Source: Salipiger bermudensis
Lineage (GTDB): Bacteria; Pseudomonadota; Alphaproteobacteria; Rhodobacterales; Rhodobacteraceae
DNA length: 64,000 bases
Reading direction: 5' to 3'
Assembly (NCBI RefSeq): GCF_020171625.1
Contig: NZ_JAIUZY010000003.1
Span: 62,001-126,000, forward strand
This document shows positions 1 through 8,002 of this stretch, piece after piece. Below the pieces are notes generated by a model. It searched no databases, was not told where the DNA came from, and saw only the letters and a list, made by a program, of their open reading frames with translations. Each line of letters opens with the position of its first letter. Position 1 is the stretch's first letter. Position numbers and translations under genes: made by a program.

Positions 1-804
1 GGCGCAGTCGGGGTCTTCTTCCCAGAGGTTCGCGGTCAGCTCGGTGACGGCGTCCTTGACGTCCTGCGGCAGCGCCTTGCGCAGCACGAACGGGCCTTCG
101 GGGATGATCTTCGACTGCCAGATCTGCACCAGCTCGTTCATGTCGACGAGACCGGCGTCGCTGGCCTTGCGCAGGGCGCCCGAGTTGTAGCCGTCTTCCC
201 ATGCGCCCTGGCCATCGGCCCAGGTCACGCCGGCATCGACGTCGCCGTTGCTGACCGCGACGATGGTCTGCTCGTGGCCGCCGGTGAACACGACGTCGGA
301 GAAATACGCGCCCGGCTGCATCGAGAAGCCGGCCTCGGCGATCTCGATCGACGGGATCAGGTAGCCGGAGGTCGAGTTCGGGTCACCGAAGCCGAATTCC
401 TTGCCCTTCAGGTCCTCGAGCGAGGTGATGCCGCTGTCGGCGCGGGCAAACCCGATCGAGTAGTAGCCGATGGAGCCGTCCGCGTTCTGCTTGACCAGAA
501 CCGGCTCGACCGCTTCGGGATCGGCGATGAAGGTGCCGGCATAGGAGGACGCGCCCATCCATGCCGCGTCGATGGTGCCGCCCAGCAGGCCCTGCATCAC
601 GCCGTTGTAGTCGGCGGGTGTGAAGATCTTTACCTCGACGCCGAGCGCGCTGGCGATCTTTTCGGCGTAGCACTGGTTCGAGGCCAGACGGTCCTGCGCG
701 TTCTCGCCGCCAAGGATGCCAAGACGGAATTCGGTGATCTCCTGCGCCGAGGCGGCGGTGCAGAGCGCGGTGGTGGCCAGAGCGGCCGCGATGAGCATTT
801 TCAT
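1..804 (-). CDS. phnD: Phosphonate/phosphate-type ABC transporter substrate-binding protein PhnD (3' end beyond window)
   Basis: This is a periplasmic solute-binding protein of the PhnD family, expected to capture phosphonate or a related phosphorus oxyanion. The reading frame is open from an ATG at 804 to the window edge (268 codons), so the C-terminus is missing. It begins with a Sec signal peptide (MKMLIAAALATTALCTAASA) and continues with family-like segments such as FRLGILGGENAQDR, the GGTIDAAWMGASSYAG pocket region and TSGYLIPS. An AAGGGGAAGA Shine-Dalgarno sequence precedes the ATG. It follows phnC by 59 bases on the same strand, and a permease gene (phnE) is expected further left. The ligand could be phosphonate, phosphite or phosphate; the sequence alone does not decide. 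Confidence 0.9.
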   Translation of the reverse strand, partial: MKMLIAAALATTALCTAASAQEITEFRLGILGGENAQDRLASNQCYAEKIASALGVEVKIFTPADYNGVMQGLLGGTIDAAWMGASSYAGTFIADPEAVEPVLVKQNADGSIGYYSIGFARADSGITSLEDLKGKEFGFGDPNSTSGYLIPSIEIAEAGFSMQPGAYFSDVVFTGGHEQTIVAVSNGDVDAGVTWADGQGAWEDGYNSGALRKASDAGLVDMNELVQIWQSKIIPEGPFVLRKALPQDVKDAVTELTANLWEEDPDCA

Positions 805-863
805 GATGGTTCTTCCCCTTTTTTCGGATTGAAAGGCCCGTCCCGTGGGCCCGTTGGAAGCTC

Positions 864-1682
864 TCAGACCACGACCTCGGCCTGACGGATTTCCGTCTCG
901 GCCACGGGGTCGCGGATTTCGGTGGAGGTGGCGTCTTCGGAAAAGTCCGCCCCCGCCCCATAGATGTCGCGGGCGACACCGGTGGTGAGTTGTGCGGGCG
1001 TGCCGTCGAAGACGATGCGCCCGTCGCGCATCCCGATCACCCGGTCGCAATAGCGCCGCGCGGTATCGAGCGTGTGCAGGTTGGCGATGACCATGCGGCC
1101 ATCCTCGTCATGGATGCGGCGCAGCGCCTCCATGACGATCTGCGCGTTCATCGGATCGAGCGAGGCGATGGGTTCGTCGGCAAGGATCACCTTCGGGTCC
1201 TGCATGAGCGCCCGCGCGATGGCGACGCGCTGCTGCTGACCACCCGAGAGCGCCTCGGCGCGCTTGGCGGCGTGATCGGCGATGCCCAGACGCTCGAGAA
1301 TGTCGATGGCGCGGTGGATGTCCTCGCGCGGGTAGAGATTGAACACCGTCGACAGCGCCGGGCGCTTGGCCAGCGTGCCGTGCAGCACGTTCGACACCAC
1401 GTCCATGCGCGGCACGAGGTTGAACTGCTGGAAGATCATCGCGCAGTCCGACTGCCACGCCCGCTTCTCGGCGCCCTTCAGCGCCAGCACGTTACGGTTC
1501 TCGAAGCGGATCTCGCCCTCGGTCGCATCGGTGAGGCGGTTCATCATGCGCAGGAAGGTCGACTTGCCGGCGCCAGAGCGGCCGATGATGCCGATCATCA
1601 TCGGGCGATCGACGGCAAAGCTCGCGTTGTCCACGGCAGTATTGGCGCCGAAGCGCTTGGTCAGCTGGTCTACGACGAGCAT
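864..1682 (-). CDS. phnC: Phosphonate ABC transporter ATP-binding protein PhnC
   Basis: ATPase subunit of a PhnCDE-type importer, 272 residues. Walker A is GRSGAGKST near residue 35, the signature is [15 protein letters not shown], Walker B is [13 protein letters not shown], and the H-loop region reads [19 protein letters not shown]. The frame is open upstream to 1766, but the family N-terminus matches [12 protein letters not shown] starting at 1682, where a CCGGGGGATAC ribosome site lies just upstream, so I chose that start. It is the first gene of the phnC-phnD pair. Its promoter should lie in the spacer toward the divergent membrane-protein gene at 1946, though I could not pick out a convincing one. 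Confidence 0.93.
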   Translation of the reverse strand: MLVVDQLTKRFGANTAVDNASFAVDRPMMIGIIGRSGAGKSTFLRMMNRLTDATEGEIRFENRNVLALKGAEKRAWQSDCAMIFQQFNLVPRMDVVSNVLHGTLAKRPALSTVFNLYPREDIHRAIDILERLGIADHAAKRAEALSGGQQQRVAIARALMQDPKVILADEPIASLDPMNAQIVMEALRRIHDEDGRMVIANLHTLDTARRYCDRVIGMRDGRIVFDGTPAQLTTGVARDIYGAGADFSEDATSTEIRDPVAETEIRQAEVVV

Positions 1683-1945
1683 GTATCCCCCGGATGTCCT
1701 GTTCCGGGTGCCGTATAAGGCCGCAAGCGTATCGGGTTCGTGACGTCTGCGTGTCAGGAAGATCAACCACAGGTGAAGCTTTCATGACGGGACGGCATGG
1801 CGGCCGCACCTGTATCGCATAGCCGCAAGATTGCGGTTCGAGCCGGGTCCGGGCTAGAAGGCCTCATCGTTTCCGGCAATCGCGGCGCCACCCGCGGAGC
1901 GGATCGGTCTTCGGCGACTGCAGGAAAAAGGCCCAGACCCGCCTC

Positions 1946-3367
1946 ATGCGACATTCCCCGGAGCAGGGCGCGGCCCCTGCTGTCCACCTTCTCGACCGCT
2001 GTACCGGTCTGCTGCTGATCCTGATCACCGGACTTGTGATCGTGCGCGAATGGCTTGGCACCACGGTGCAGGAGCCGCTTGTGGATCTGCTGGTGGTGGC
2101 GCTGGTCGCGGTGCTGTTCTTGCGGGTCCGGGTCAACCGCAAGGCCTTTGTCTACGTCGCGCTGGCACTGACCGCCGCGCTTGTCTGGCAGGGCGGCGAC
2201 TGGCAGGGCACGGTGGCCAAGGCCTTTCATCAGGCCTCGTTCATCGCCGCGTTCTTCACCGCGCTCGCCACCCTGCGCAGCGCCGCCGAGCCCTCGGCCG
2301 CGATCCGCGCTAGCGGCACCTTCCTTGCCGAGCAGCCCCCCGGGCGGCGCTACCTTGCGCTGACCACCGGTGGCACGGCCTTTGCGCTGCTGCTGAACTA
2401 CGGCGCCATCGCGCTGCTCGGCAGCCTCGCCACCGCCGCCGCGCAGGAAGAGCCCGACCCCGAGATCCGCAACCACCGCCGCCGCCGGATGCTGCTGGCG
2501 ATCCAGCGCGGCTTCGTCACCTCGCTGCCGTGGTCACCGCTGTCCTTCGCCATCGCCATCTCGACGGCGCTGATCCCCGGCACGAGCTGGGAGACCGTGG
2601 TGCTGCCGGCGCTCGGGACCGCCCTGCTGATGACCGCGCTCGGCTGGGGTCTCGACACGATCTTCAAGCCGCGCCTGTCGCATCCGGCGCGCCGGCGCGC
2701 CAAGCCCCGCGGCACATGGGCGCTGATGCTGCCCCTCGTGGCGCTGCTGGTGATCCTCGTGACCAGCGTGCTGATCTTCGGCGCGCTCACCGGCATCCGT
2801 GTGATCGGGCTGGTGCTGCTGATCGTGCCGGTGATGGCGCTCGGCTGGACCGCGCTGCAGGCGCGCGGCGGCGGCGCGTCGCTGGGCGCACGGCTCAGGA
2901 CCTACACCTTCCACGACATGCCGGGCTACCGCAGCGAGGTGCTGCTGCTGATGATGGCGGGCTATATCGGCACCGTCGGCGCGCCGCTGCTGGCGCCGAT
3001 CGTCAAGGCGTCGGGCTTCCACCCCGAGGACCTGCCGCACTGGCTGGTGCTGGCGGGGCTGGTCTGGATCATCCCGCTGGCCGGACAGTTCGCGATGAAC
3101 CCGATCCTCGCGGTGACCCTGATCGCGCCGCTATTGCCCAGCGCCGCGCAGCTCGGGGTCTCGCCTGCCGCGCTGGTCACCGCGATCACCGCCGGCTGGG
3201 CGCTTGGGGGCATCAGTTCGCCCTTCACCGCCACCACGCTTCTGGTCGGATCGTTCGGCAATGTCAGCGCGCGCACGGTGGGACTGCGCTGGAACGGCGG
3301 CTACATGCTGGTCTGCCTCGTGGCGCTGCCACTCTGGGTGCTGGCCTATGCCTACCTGATCGGCTGA
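1946..3367 (+). CDS. Polytopic membrane protein, possible ion-transporter-superfamily carrier
   Basis: A 473-residue integral membrane protein with roughly 10-12 hydrophobic segments. I do not recognise the family with certainty. The arrangement of long hydrophobic stretches, a basic cytoplasmic loop (RNHRRRRMLLAIQRG), and a C-terminal half with WALGGISSPFTATTLL resembles carriers of the ion-transporter superfamily (anion and organic-acid carriers). It is divergent from phnC and followed after 75 bases by an M19 dipeptidase on the same strand, so the two may be co-transcribed. Substrate unknown. The ATG at 1946 lies about 15 bases after an AGGAAAAAGG stretch, which is loose spacing, so the start is uncertain. 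Confidence 0.75.
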   Translation: MRHSPEQGAAPAVHLLDRCTGLLLILITGLVIVREWLGTTVQEPLVDLLVVALVAVLFLRVRVNRKAFVYVALALTAALVWQGGDWQGTVAKAFHQASFIAAFFTALATLRSAAEPSAAIRASGTFLAEQPPGRRYLALTTGGTAFALLLNYGAIALLGSLATAAAQEEPDPEIRNHRRRRMLLAIQRGFVTSLPWSPLSFAIAISTALIPGTSWETVVLPALGTALLMTALGWGLDTIFKPRLSHPARRRAKPRGTWALMLPLVALLVILVTSVLIFGALTGIRVIGLVLLIVPVMALGWTALQARGGGASLGARLRTYTFHDMPGYRSEVLLLMMAGYIGTVGAPLLAPIVKASGFHPEDLPHWLVLAGLVWIIPLAGQFAMNPILAVTLIAPLLPSAAQLGVSPAALVTAITAGWALGGISSPFTATTLLVGSFGNVSARTVGLRWNGGYMLVCLVALPLWVLAYAYLIG

Positions 3368-3442
3368 GCGCGGCCCCGGCGCTTGCGCCCCGGCGGCAGA
3401 CGGTGTCATCTCGGGCCGATCTCAGACCGGAGCCCTCCCCTC

Positions 3443-4504
3443 ATGACCGACACCCCCGTCACGCCCCCGATCTTCGACGGCCACAACGACCTCGTGCTGC
3501 GCGTGCTGCGCGGCGCCGTCACCCCCGAGGGCGTGGCGGCGGGTCTGCCCGACGGGCATATCGACCTGCCGCGCGCGCAGGCGGGCGGGCTGGGCGGCGG
3601 CTTCTTCGCGGTCTTCGTGCCCTCCCCGCCGGTGCCCGGCACCTCGCCCGACGACATGAAACAGCCGAAATACGAGCTGCCGCTGCCGCTGATGCTGCCC
3701 GAGGCCGAGGGCCGCGACGTGACGCTCGAGGGCGTCGCCGCGCTCGAGGCGCTGGAGCGCGCCGGGGCCGTCACGCTCTGTCGCACGGCGGACGCGCTCG
3801 AAGAGGCGCTGTTCGGCCCGACCATGGCCGCCATCCTGCATATCGAGGGCGCCGAAGGCATTGATCCGGGGCTCGAGCAACTGCACGCGCTGCACGCGCG
3901 CGGGCTACGCTCGCTGGGGCCGGTCTGGTCGCGGCCGACGATCTTCGGCCACGGCGTGCCCTTCGCCTTCCCCTCCGGCCCCGACACCGGCCCCGGCCTC
4001 ACCGATCACGGCAAGCGGCTGATCCGCGAATGCAACGCGCTGAGGATCATGGTCGATCTCAGCCACCTCAACGAGAAGGGTGTCGACGACGTGGCGGCGA
4101 TCAGCGACGCGCCTCTGGTGGCCACCCATTCCAACGCCTGGGCGGTGACGCCGCACAGCCGCAACCTCACCGACCGGCAACTCGCGATGATCGCCGAGAG
4201 CGACGGCATGGTGGGGATCAACTTCGCCTCGGCCTTCCTGCGCAGCGACGGGCAGATGAAGGGCGACGTGCCGCTCGAGCAGATGATGCGCCATCTCGAT
4301 CACCTGATCGGCATCCTCGGCGAAGACCGCGTGGGGTTCGGCTCGGATTTCGACGGCGCGGTGGTGCCCGACGAGATCGCAGACAGCGCCGGCCTCCCCG
4401 CCCTGCGCGCCGCGATGCGGGCGCACGGCGTGGACGACGCGCTGATGGAGAAGCTCTGCTGGCGCAACTGGATGCGCGTGCTGCGCAAGACCTGGGGCGC
4501 CTGA
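3443..4504 (+). CDS. M19 family membrane dipeptidase-like zinc hydrolase
   Basis: A 353-residue peptidase M19 (renal dipeptidase) homologue, predicted to hydrolyse dipeptides using a binuclear zinc site. Metal-site motifs are visible in order: DGHNDL near residue 11, IEGAEGI near 135, LSHLNEKG near 208, THSNAWAV near 225 and GSDFDGA near 300. The frame is open to 3383, but the family N-terminus begins at the ATG at 3443 (MTDTPVTPPIFDGHNDL). No signal peptide is visible, so it is probably cytoplasmic. Its stop codon sits inside the first unit of a three-copy tandem repeat that fills the gap to the convergent monooxygenase gene. Confidence 0.93.
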   Translation: MTDTPVTPPIFDGHNDLVLRVLRGAVTPEGVAAGLPDGHIDLPRAQAGGLGGGFFAVFVPSPPVPGTSPDDMKQPKYELPLPLMLPEAEGRDVTLEGVAALEALERAGAVTLCRTADALEEALFGPTMAAILHIEGAEGIDPGLEQLHALHARGLRSLGPVWSRPTIFGHGVPFAFPSGPDTGPGLTDHGKRLIRECNALRIMVDLSHLNEKGVDDVAAISDAPLVATHSNAWAVTPHSRNLTDRQLAMIAESDGMVGINFASAFLRSDGQMKGDVPLEQMMRHLDHLIGILGEDRVGFGSDFDGAVVPDEIADSAGLPALRAAMRAHGVDDALMEKLCWRNWMRVLRKTWGA

Positions 4505-4805
4505 GCCGGGGCAGCGCCCGGGCGGAGTCGGACCGGGTCCCTCGTCTTTCGTCCTGCCGCAGCAGTAGCGCCACCTTGGTGCCCGACACCGCAAAACCTT
4601 TGGGCGCTTGAGCCGGGGCGACGTTCGGGCCGAGACGGCGCCGGCTCGGGACCTCAGCCCTGCCGAAGTAATAGCACCACCTTGGAGCCCCTCACCGCGA
4701 GACCTGAGCACCTGAGCCGGCGCAGCGCCCGGGCGGAGACCACCCGGACCCGCAACCTCAACCCTGCCGCAGCAGCGGCGCCACCTTGGTGCCCAGCACC
4801 TCGAT
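4495..4805. repeat. Three degenerate tandem copies (about 104-107 bp) spanning a convergent gene junction
   Basis: Units begin at 4495, 4602 and 4706, each with a variant of GGGCGCCTGAGCCGGGGC, and each ends with a variant of CCACCTTGGTGCCC. The first unit contains the stop codon of the dipeptidase. The third contains the real 3' end of the monooxygenase. Read on the minus strand, units one and two still encode near-copies of the monooxygenase C-terminus (SGTKVALLLRQ and GSKVVLLLRQG against the true LGTKVAPLLRQG). The unit is therefore the whole junction between the two gene ends, repeated and diverged. Confidence 0.85.
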
Positions 4806-5783
4806 CGCCTTCATCATGTCGGCGTGGTCGATCACCCCGATCCCCATCTGGATGGTGACCCGGTCAAAGCCCAGATCGCCGCGCAGGCCGAGGATCTTGT
4901 CGGCCACCTGATTGGGCGAGCCGACGAACATTGCGCCTTCGGGACCGCAGGAGGCATCGTACTGCGCCCGGCTCTGCGGGCCCCAGCCGCGCTCGCGGCC
5001 AAGCTGGTCCATCACCGCCTTCTGCGCCGGGTAGAACAGGTCGGCGGCCGCCTTGCCGTCCTCGCCCACGAAGCCGTGCACGTTGAGCGACACCCGCGCC
5101 TTGTCGGCATTGTCGGCCTGTTCGGCGGCGCGGCGGTAGAGATTCGCCAGCGGCTTGAAGCGGCGCGGCTCGCCGCCGATGATCGCCAGCGCCAGAGGCG
5201 TGCCCAGCGCGCCCGCCCGCACCATGCTCTGCGGCGTGCCGCCCGCGGCGATCCAGACCGGAAGCTGGCCGTTCACCGGGCGCGGATAGACCCCCAGACC
5301 CGACACCTTGGGCGTGTGCTTGGTGCCCGGCCAGTTGAGCTTTTCGCGTTCGTTGATCGCCAGCAGCATGGCGAGCTTTTCCTCGAACAGGTCGTTGTAA
5401 TCGTCGAGGTCGTAGCCGAAGAGCGGGAAGCTCTCGATGAAGCTGCCCCGTCCCACCATCAGCTCGGCGCGCCCACCGGAGAGGTTGTCGAGCGTGGCAA
5501 ATTGCTGGAACACCCGGATCGGATCGTCCGAGCTCAGCACCGAGACGGCCGAGCTCAGGCGGATACGCTCGGTCACTGAGGCGGCTGCGGCCAGCACGGT
5601 TGCGGGCGACGAAATGGCATAGTTCGGACGGTGATGCTCGCCCAGCCCGAAGATATCGAGCCCGACCTCGTCGGCCAGACGGATCTCCTCGACCAGCTCC
5701 CTGAGCCGCTGCTGCGCGTCGACGGTTTCACCGGTCACCGGGTTCTTGCCGACATCGCCGAAAGTGTAGAGTCCGAGTTCCAT
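4758..5783 (-). CDS. LLM class flavin-dependent oxidoreductase (luciferase-like monooxygenase)
   Basis: A 341-residue bacterial-luciferase-like TIM-barrel oxidoreductase that would use reduced FMN or F420-type flavin. Typical features are MELGLYTFGDV at the N-terminus, GLGEHHRPNYAISSP near residue 48, TERIRLSSAVSVLSSDDPIR, GRAELMVGRGSF, and GSPNQVADKILGL near the C-terminus. A much longer open frame continues upstream to 6596, but the family start is the ATG at 5783, preceded by AAGGGAGCACGCA. Its 3' end lies in the third copy of the junction repeat. Its substrate cannot be predicted. The gene is divergent from nasT, so the 180-base gap at 5784-5963 must hold both promoters. Confidence 0.93.
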   Translation of the reverse strand: MELGLYTFGDVGKNPVTGETVDAQQRLRELVEEIRLADEVGLDIFGLGEHHRPNYAISSPATVLAAAASVTERIRLSSAVSVLSSDDPIRVFQQFATLDNLSGGRAELMVGRGSFIESFPLFGYDLDDYNDLFEEKLAMLLAINEREKLNWPGTKHTPKVSGLGVYPRPVNGQLPVWIAAGGTPQSMVRAGALGTPLALAIIGGEPRRFKPLANLYRRAAEQADNADKARVSLNVHGFVGEDGKAAADLFYPAQKAVMDQLGRERGWGPQSRAQYDASCGPEGAMFVGSPNQVADKILGLRGDLGFDRVTIQMGIGVIDHADMMKAIEVLGTKVAPLLRQG

Positions 5784-5963
5784 TGCGTGCTCCCTTGTGG
5801 TGTGCGGCAACATAGATCCTGCGCCCGGCACCGAAAGCCCCGGCCCTGCACAGGGCATGTGCAAGAAGCCACCGCCCAGAAAACGGGCAACACGCCTTTT
5901 GCGAAGGCATCGCCCCCGCAGGCCGGCTTTACTTCGCGCCATATCGCTGCTGTCTCTGAGGTC

Positions 5964-6548
5964 ATGAGTGCCTCCCTCTCCATCGTCGTGGTCGAGCCGG
6001 ACCGCGTCCGCGCCAGTCTCATCGTCGACAGCCTGCGGGATGCGGGCAGCTACGACATTCACGTCATCTCCGAACCCACCGGCCTTGCCCGCAAGATCCA
6101 TGCGCTCAATCCCGACGTGGTGCTGATCGACGTGGAAAGCCCGTCGCGCGACACGCTCGAAGAGCTCGCATTGGCCTCCGGACCGCTCGACCGGCCGGTG
6201 GCGATGTTCGTCGACCGCGATGGCGAGGGGCTGACCGATACCGCCATCGAGGCCGGGGTCTCGGCCTACGTGGTCGACGGCATGAAGCCGCAGCGGGTGA
6301 AGCCGATCATGGATGCCGCCATCGCGCGCTTCCGGATGTTCCAGCGGATGCGCACCGAACTGGCCGAGACCAAGCGCGCGCTGGAAGAGCGCAAGATGAT
6401 CGACCGCGCCAAGGGGATGCTGATGAAGGCCCGCGGCATCGACGAGGACGAGGCCTATGCGCTCCTGCGCAAGACCGCGATGGATCAGGGCAAGCGCGTG
6501 GCCGATGTGGCGGCGGCGCTGGTTACCGCGGCGGGGCTTCTGGGATGA
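5964..6548 (+). CDS. nasT: ANTAR-domain response regulator, nitrate antiterminator NasT
   Basis: A 194-residue protein with an N-terminal receiver-like domain (IVVVEPDRVRASLIVDSL, then VVLIDVESPS with the candidate phospho-acceptor aspartate) and a C-terminal ANTAR RNA-binding domain (KRALEERKMIDRAKGMLM, then DEDEAYALLRKTAMDQGKRV). NasT is known to bind leader RNA and prevent termination upstream of nitrate assimilation genes, and to be held inactive by NasS until nitrate is present. It overlaps nasS by ATGA at 6545. An ANTAR-type leader is visible upstream of nrtA at 7868-7943. The start is the ATG at 5964, which gives the normal family length although the frame extends to 5631. Confidence 0.95.
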   Translation: MSASLSIVVVEPDRVRASLIVDSLRDAGSYDIHVISEPTGLARKIHALNPDVVLIDVESPSRDTLEELALASGPLDRPVAMFVDRDGEGLTDTAIEAGVSAYVVDGMKPQRVKPIMDAAIARFRMFQRMRTELAETKRALEERKMIDRAKGMLMKARGIDEDEAYALLRKTAMDQGKRVADVAAALVTAAGLLG

Positions 6549-7720
6549 TCGCCGCGCCACTGTCCGTAGGCTTCCTGCCCCTGATCGATGCCGCACCGCT
6601 GATCGTGGCGCACGAGATGGGCTTCGCCGCCGAGGAGAGCCTCGCGCTCGATCTGCGCCGGGCGCCGTCGTGGTCGTCGGTGCGCGACATGCTGAGCTTC
6701 GGCCGCGTCGAGGCGGCGCATATGCTCGCGCCGGTGCCGGTTGCGGCGGCGCTGGGGCTGGGCGGCGCCGGCACGCCGCTGTCGGCGGTCTCGGTGCTGG
6801 GGGTGAACGGCACGGTCATCGGAGTGAGCAACGCGCTGGCCGCACGGCTGCGCGATCATGGCCACGACTTCGCCTTCAACGACGCCCGCGCCGCCGGCGA
6901 GGCGTTGATCGCCGTGGCCGTCCAGCCGCTGCGTCTTGGCGTGCCGTTCCCGTTCTCGATGCACGCGGAGCTGCTGTATTACTGGCTCTCGGCGCTGGGG
7001 CTGCCCGCGCCCCAGAGCGTCGAGATCCGCACCGTCCCGCCCTCGCTGATGGCCGACGCCATGCAGGCGGGTGAGATCGACGCCTTCTGCGTCGGCGAGC
7101 CATGGGGCTCGATCGCGGTGGAGAACGGCGTCGGCACGCTGTTGCTGCCCGGCCGGGCGATCTGGCGCTTTGCCCCCGAGAAGGTGCTGGCGGTGCGCAG
7201 CAACTGGGCCGAGGCCGAGCCGGACCTTCTGGGCCGGCTGATCCGCACGGTCTGGCGCGCCGGGCGCTGGCTCGCCGAGCCCGGCGCGCCGACGCTGGCC
7301 GCCGAACTGCTGAGCCGCAGGGAATATCTCGACCTGCCCGCCGAGATCCTCGACCGGGCGCTGAACGGGCGGCTGGTGATCTCCTCCCACGGCGGCGAGC
7401 GACATGTGCCGGGCTTCGTCGAGTTCCATCACGCCGCCGCCACCTTCCCGTGGCGCAGCCAGGCGGAGTGGATCGGCCAGCAGCTCGCCGCGCGCACCGG
7501 GCTCGACCGGCCCACCGCGGCGCGCGCCGCGCGGGCGGTGTTCTGCAGCGATCTCTACCGCGCGGCGCTGGCGCCGACCCGCGCCGCCCTGCCCGGCGCG
7601 TCGTCGAAGATCGAGGGCGCTCTGTCCGAGGAAACGGCGGTGGTCTCAACCTCGGGGCGGCTGTTCCTCGGGCCGGATTCGTTCTTCGATGGCCGCATTT
7701 TCGAGCCATCAGCGCAGTGA
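6545..7720 (+). CDS. nasS: Nitrate/nitrite sensor protein NasS (soluble CmpA/NrtA-like)
   Basis: A 391-residue homologue of the nitrate-binding proteins NrtA/CmpA without a signal peptide (starts MIAAPLSVGFLPLIDAAPLI), consistent with a cytoplasmic sensor rather than a transporter component. Conserved segments shared with NrtA include GFLPLIDAAPL, HMLAPVPVAAALG and DAFCVGEPWG. NasS proteins bind nitrate or nitrite and sequester NasT in their absence. The start codon overlaps the nasT stop, supporting a paired regulator unit. It is followed by a 282-base leader before nrtA. Confidence 0.92.
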   Translation: MIAAPLSVGFLPLIDAAPLIVAHEMGFAAEESLALDLRRAPSWSSVRDMLSFGRVEAAHMLAPVPVAAALGLGGAGTPLSAVSVLGVNGTVIGVSNALAARLRDHGHDFAFNDARAAGEALIAVAVQPLRLGVPFPFSMHAELLYYWLSALGLPAPQSVEIRTVPPSLMADAMQAGEIDAFCVGEPWGSIAVENGVGTLLLPGRAIWRFAPEKVLAVRSNWAEAEPDLLGRLIRTVWRAGRWLAEPGAPTLAAELLSRREYLDLPAEILDRALNGRLVISSHGGERHVPGFVEFHHAAATFPWRSQAEWIGQQLAARTGLDRPTAARAARAVFCSDLYRAALAPTRAALPGASSKIEGALSEETAVVSTSGRLFLGPDSFFDGRIFEPSAQ

Positions 7721-7757
7721 CGCCGCCTTTTTATGCAGATGCAGCATCGGAAAATGG

Positions 7758-7795
7758 ACCACCCGGTCGAACATGGCCCGGTGGTGACATTTTTC
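7758..7795 (+). terminator. Possible terminator after nasTS
   Basis: An ACCACC...GGTGGT stem (7758-7763 with 7780-7785), extended by an imperfect CGG/CCG stretch, is followed by GACATTTTT. It would separate nasTS transcription from the nrtA leader. The stem is short and the T run is weak. Confidence 0.45.
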
Positions 7796-7796
7796 A

Positions 7797-7826
7797 TTGA
7801 TCGGCCTCGCCCCTCCCCGTCATAGA
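7797..7826 (+). promoter_or_regulatory. Candidate promoter for the nrtA leader
   Basis: TTGATC (7797-7802) is followed after 17-18 bases by TCATAG/CATAGA (7820-7826). It lies just downstream of the possible nasTS terminator and about 42 bases before the first ANTAR hairpin, which is where a leader promoter is needed. The -10 match is poor, and no sigma-54 (GG-N10-GC) element was seen. Confidence 0.35.
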
Positions 7827-7867
7827 AGAGGCACGAGCAGCGCAATGGCGCGCCGCTCCCGACATTC

Positions 7868-7903
7868 ATCCCAAGGTCTGGGATACCCGAGCAAAGCCGC
7901 TCG
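7868..7903 (+). promoter_or_regulatory. ANTAR-type two-hairpin antiterminator element
   Basis: Hairpin P1 is ATCCC / GGGAT (7868-7872 with 7880-7884), with an apical AAGGTCT; an extra A-T pair could narrow it. Hairpin P2 is CGAGC / GCTCG (7888-7892 with 7899-7903), with a six-base loop AAAGCC. Three bases separate them. Known ANTAR targets are paired hairpins with six-base loops having A at position 1 and G at position 4. P2 fits exactly, and P1 fits if counted from the end of its CCC stem. The 3' arm of P2 is also part of the downstream terminator's 5' arm, so the two folds exclude each other. Confidence 0.8.
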
Positions 7904-7955
7904 ACTGCCGCGATCTCCTCCAGAGTCGCGATCAGTCGGCGGCTTTTTTGTTTTT
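7896..7955 (+). terminator. Leader intrinsic terminator controlling nrtA
   Basis: GCCGC (7896-7900) pairs with GCGGC (7939-7943), CGACTG (7902-7907) with CAGTCG (7933-7938), and CGCGA (7909-7913) with TCGCG (7926-7930). TTTTTTGTTTTT follows. It shares bases 7896-7903 with the P2 antiterminator hairpin, the classical attenuation layout for NasT-type control. Confidence 0.88.
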
Positions 7956-8002
7956 CTCCCCCGGGTGTTTGTCCGGGCCTCTCAAAGGGACGGAACGGAC
8001 GT

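Noticed and set aside
5631-5963. N-terminal extension of NasT
   Set aside because: The extra 111 codons overlap the start of the divergent monooxygenase gene and are not family-like; the receiver domain begins right after ATG 5964.
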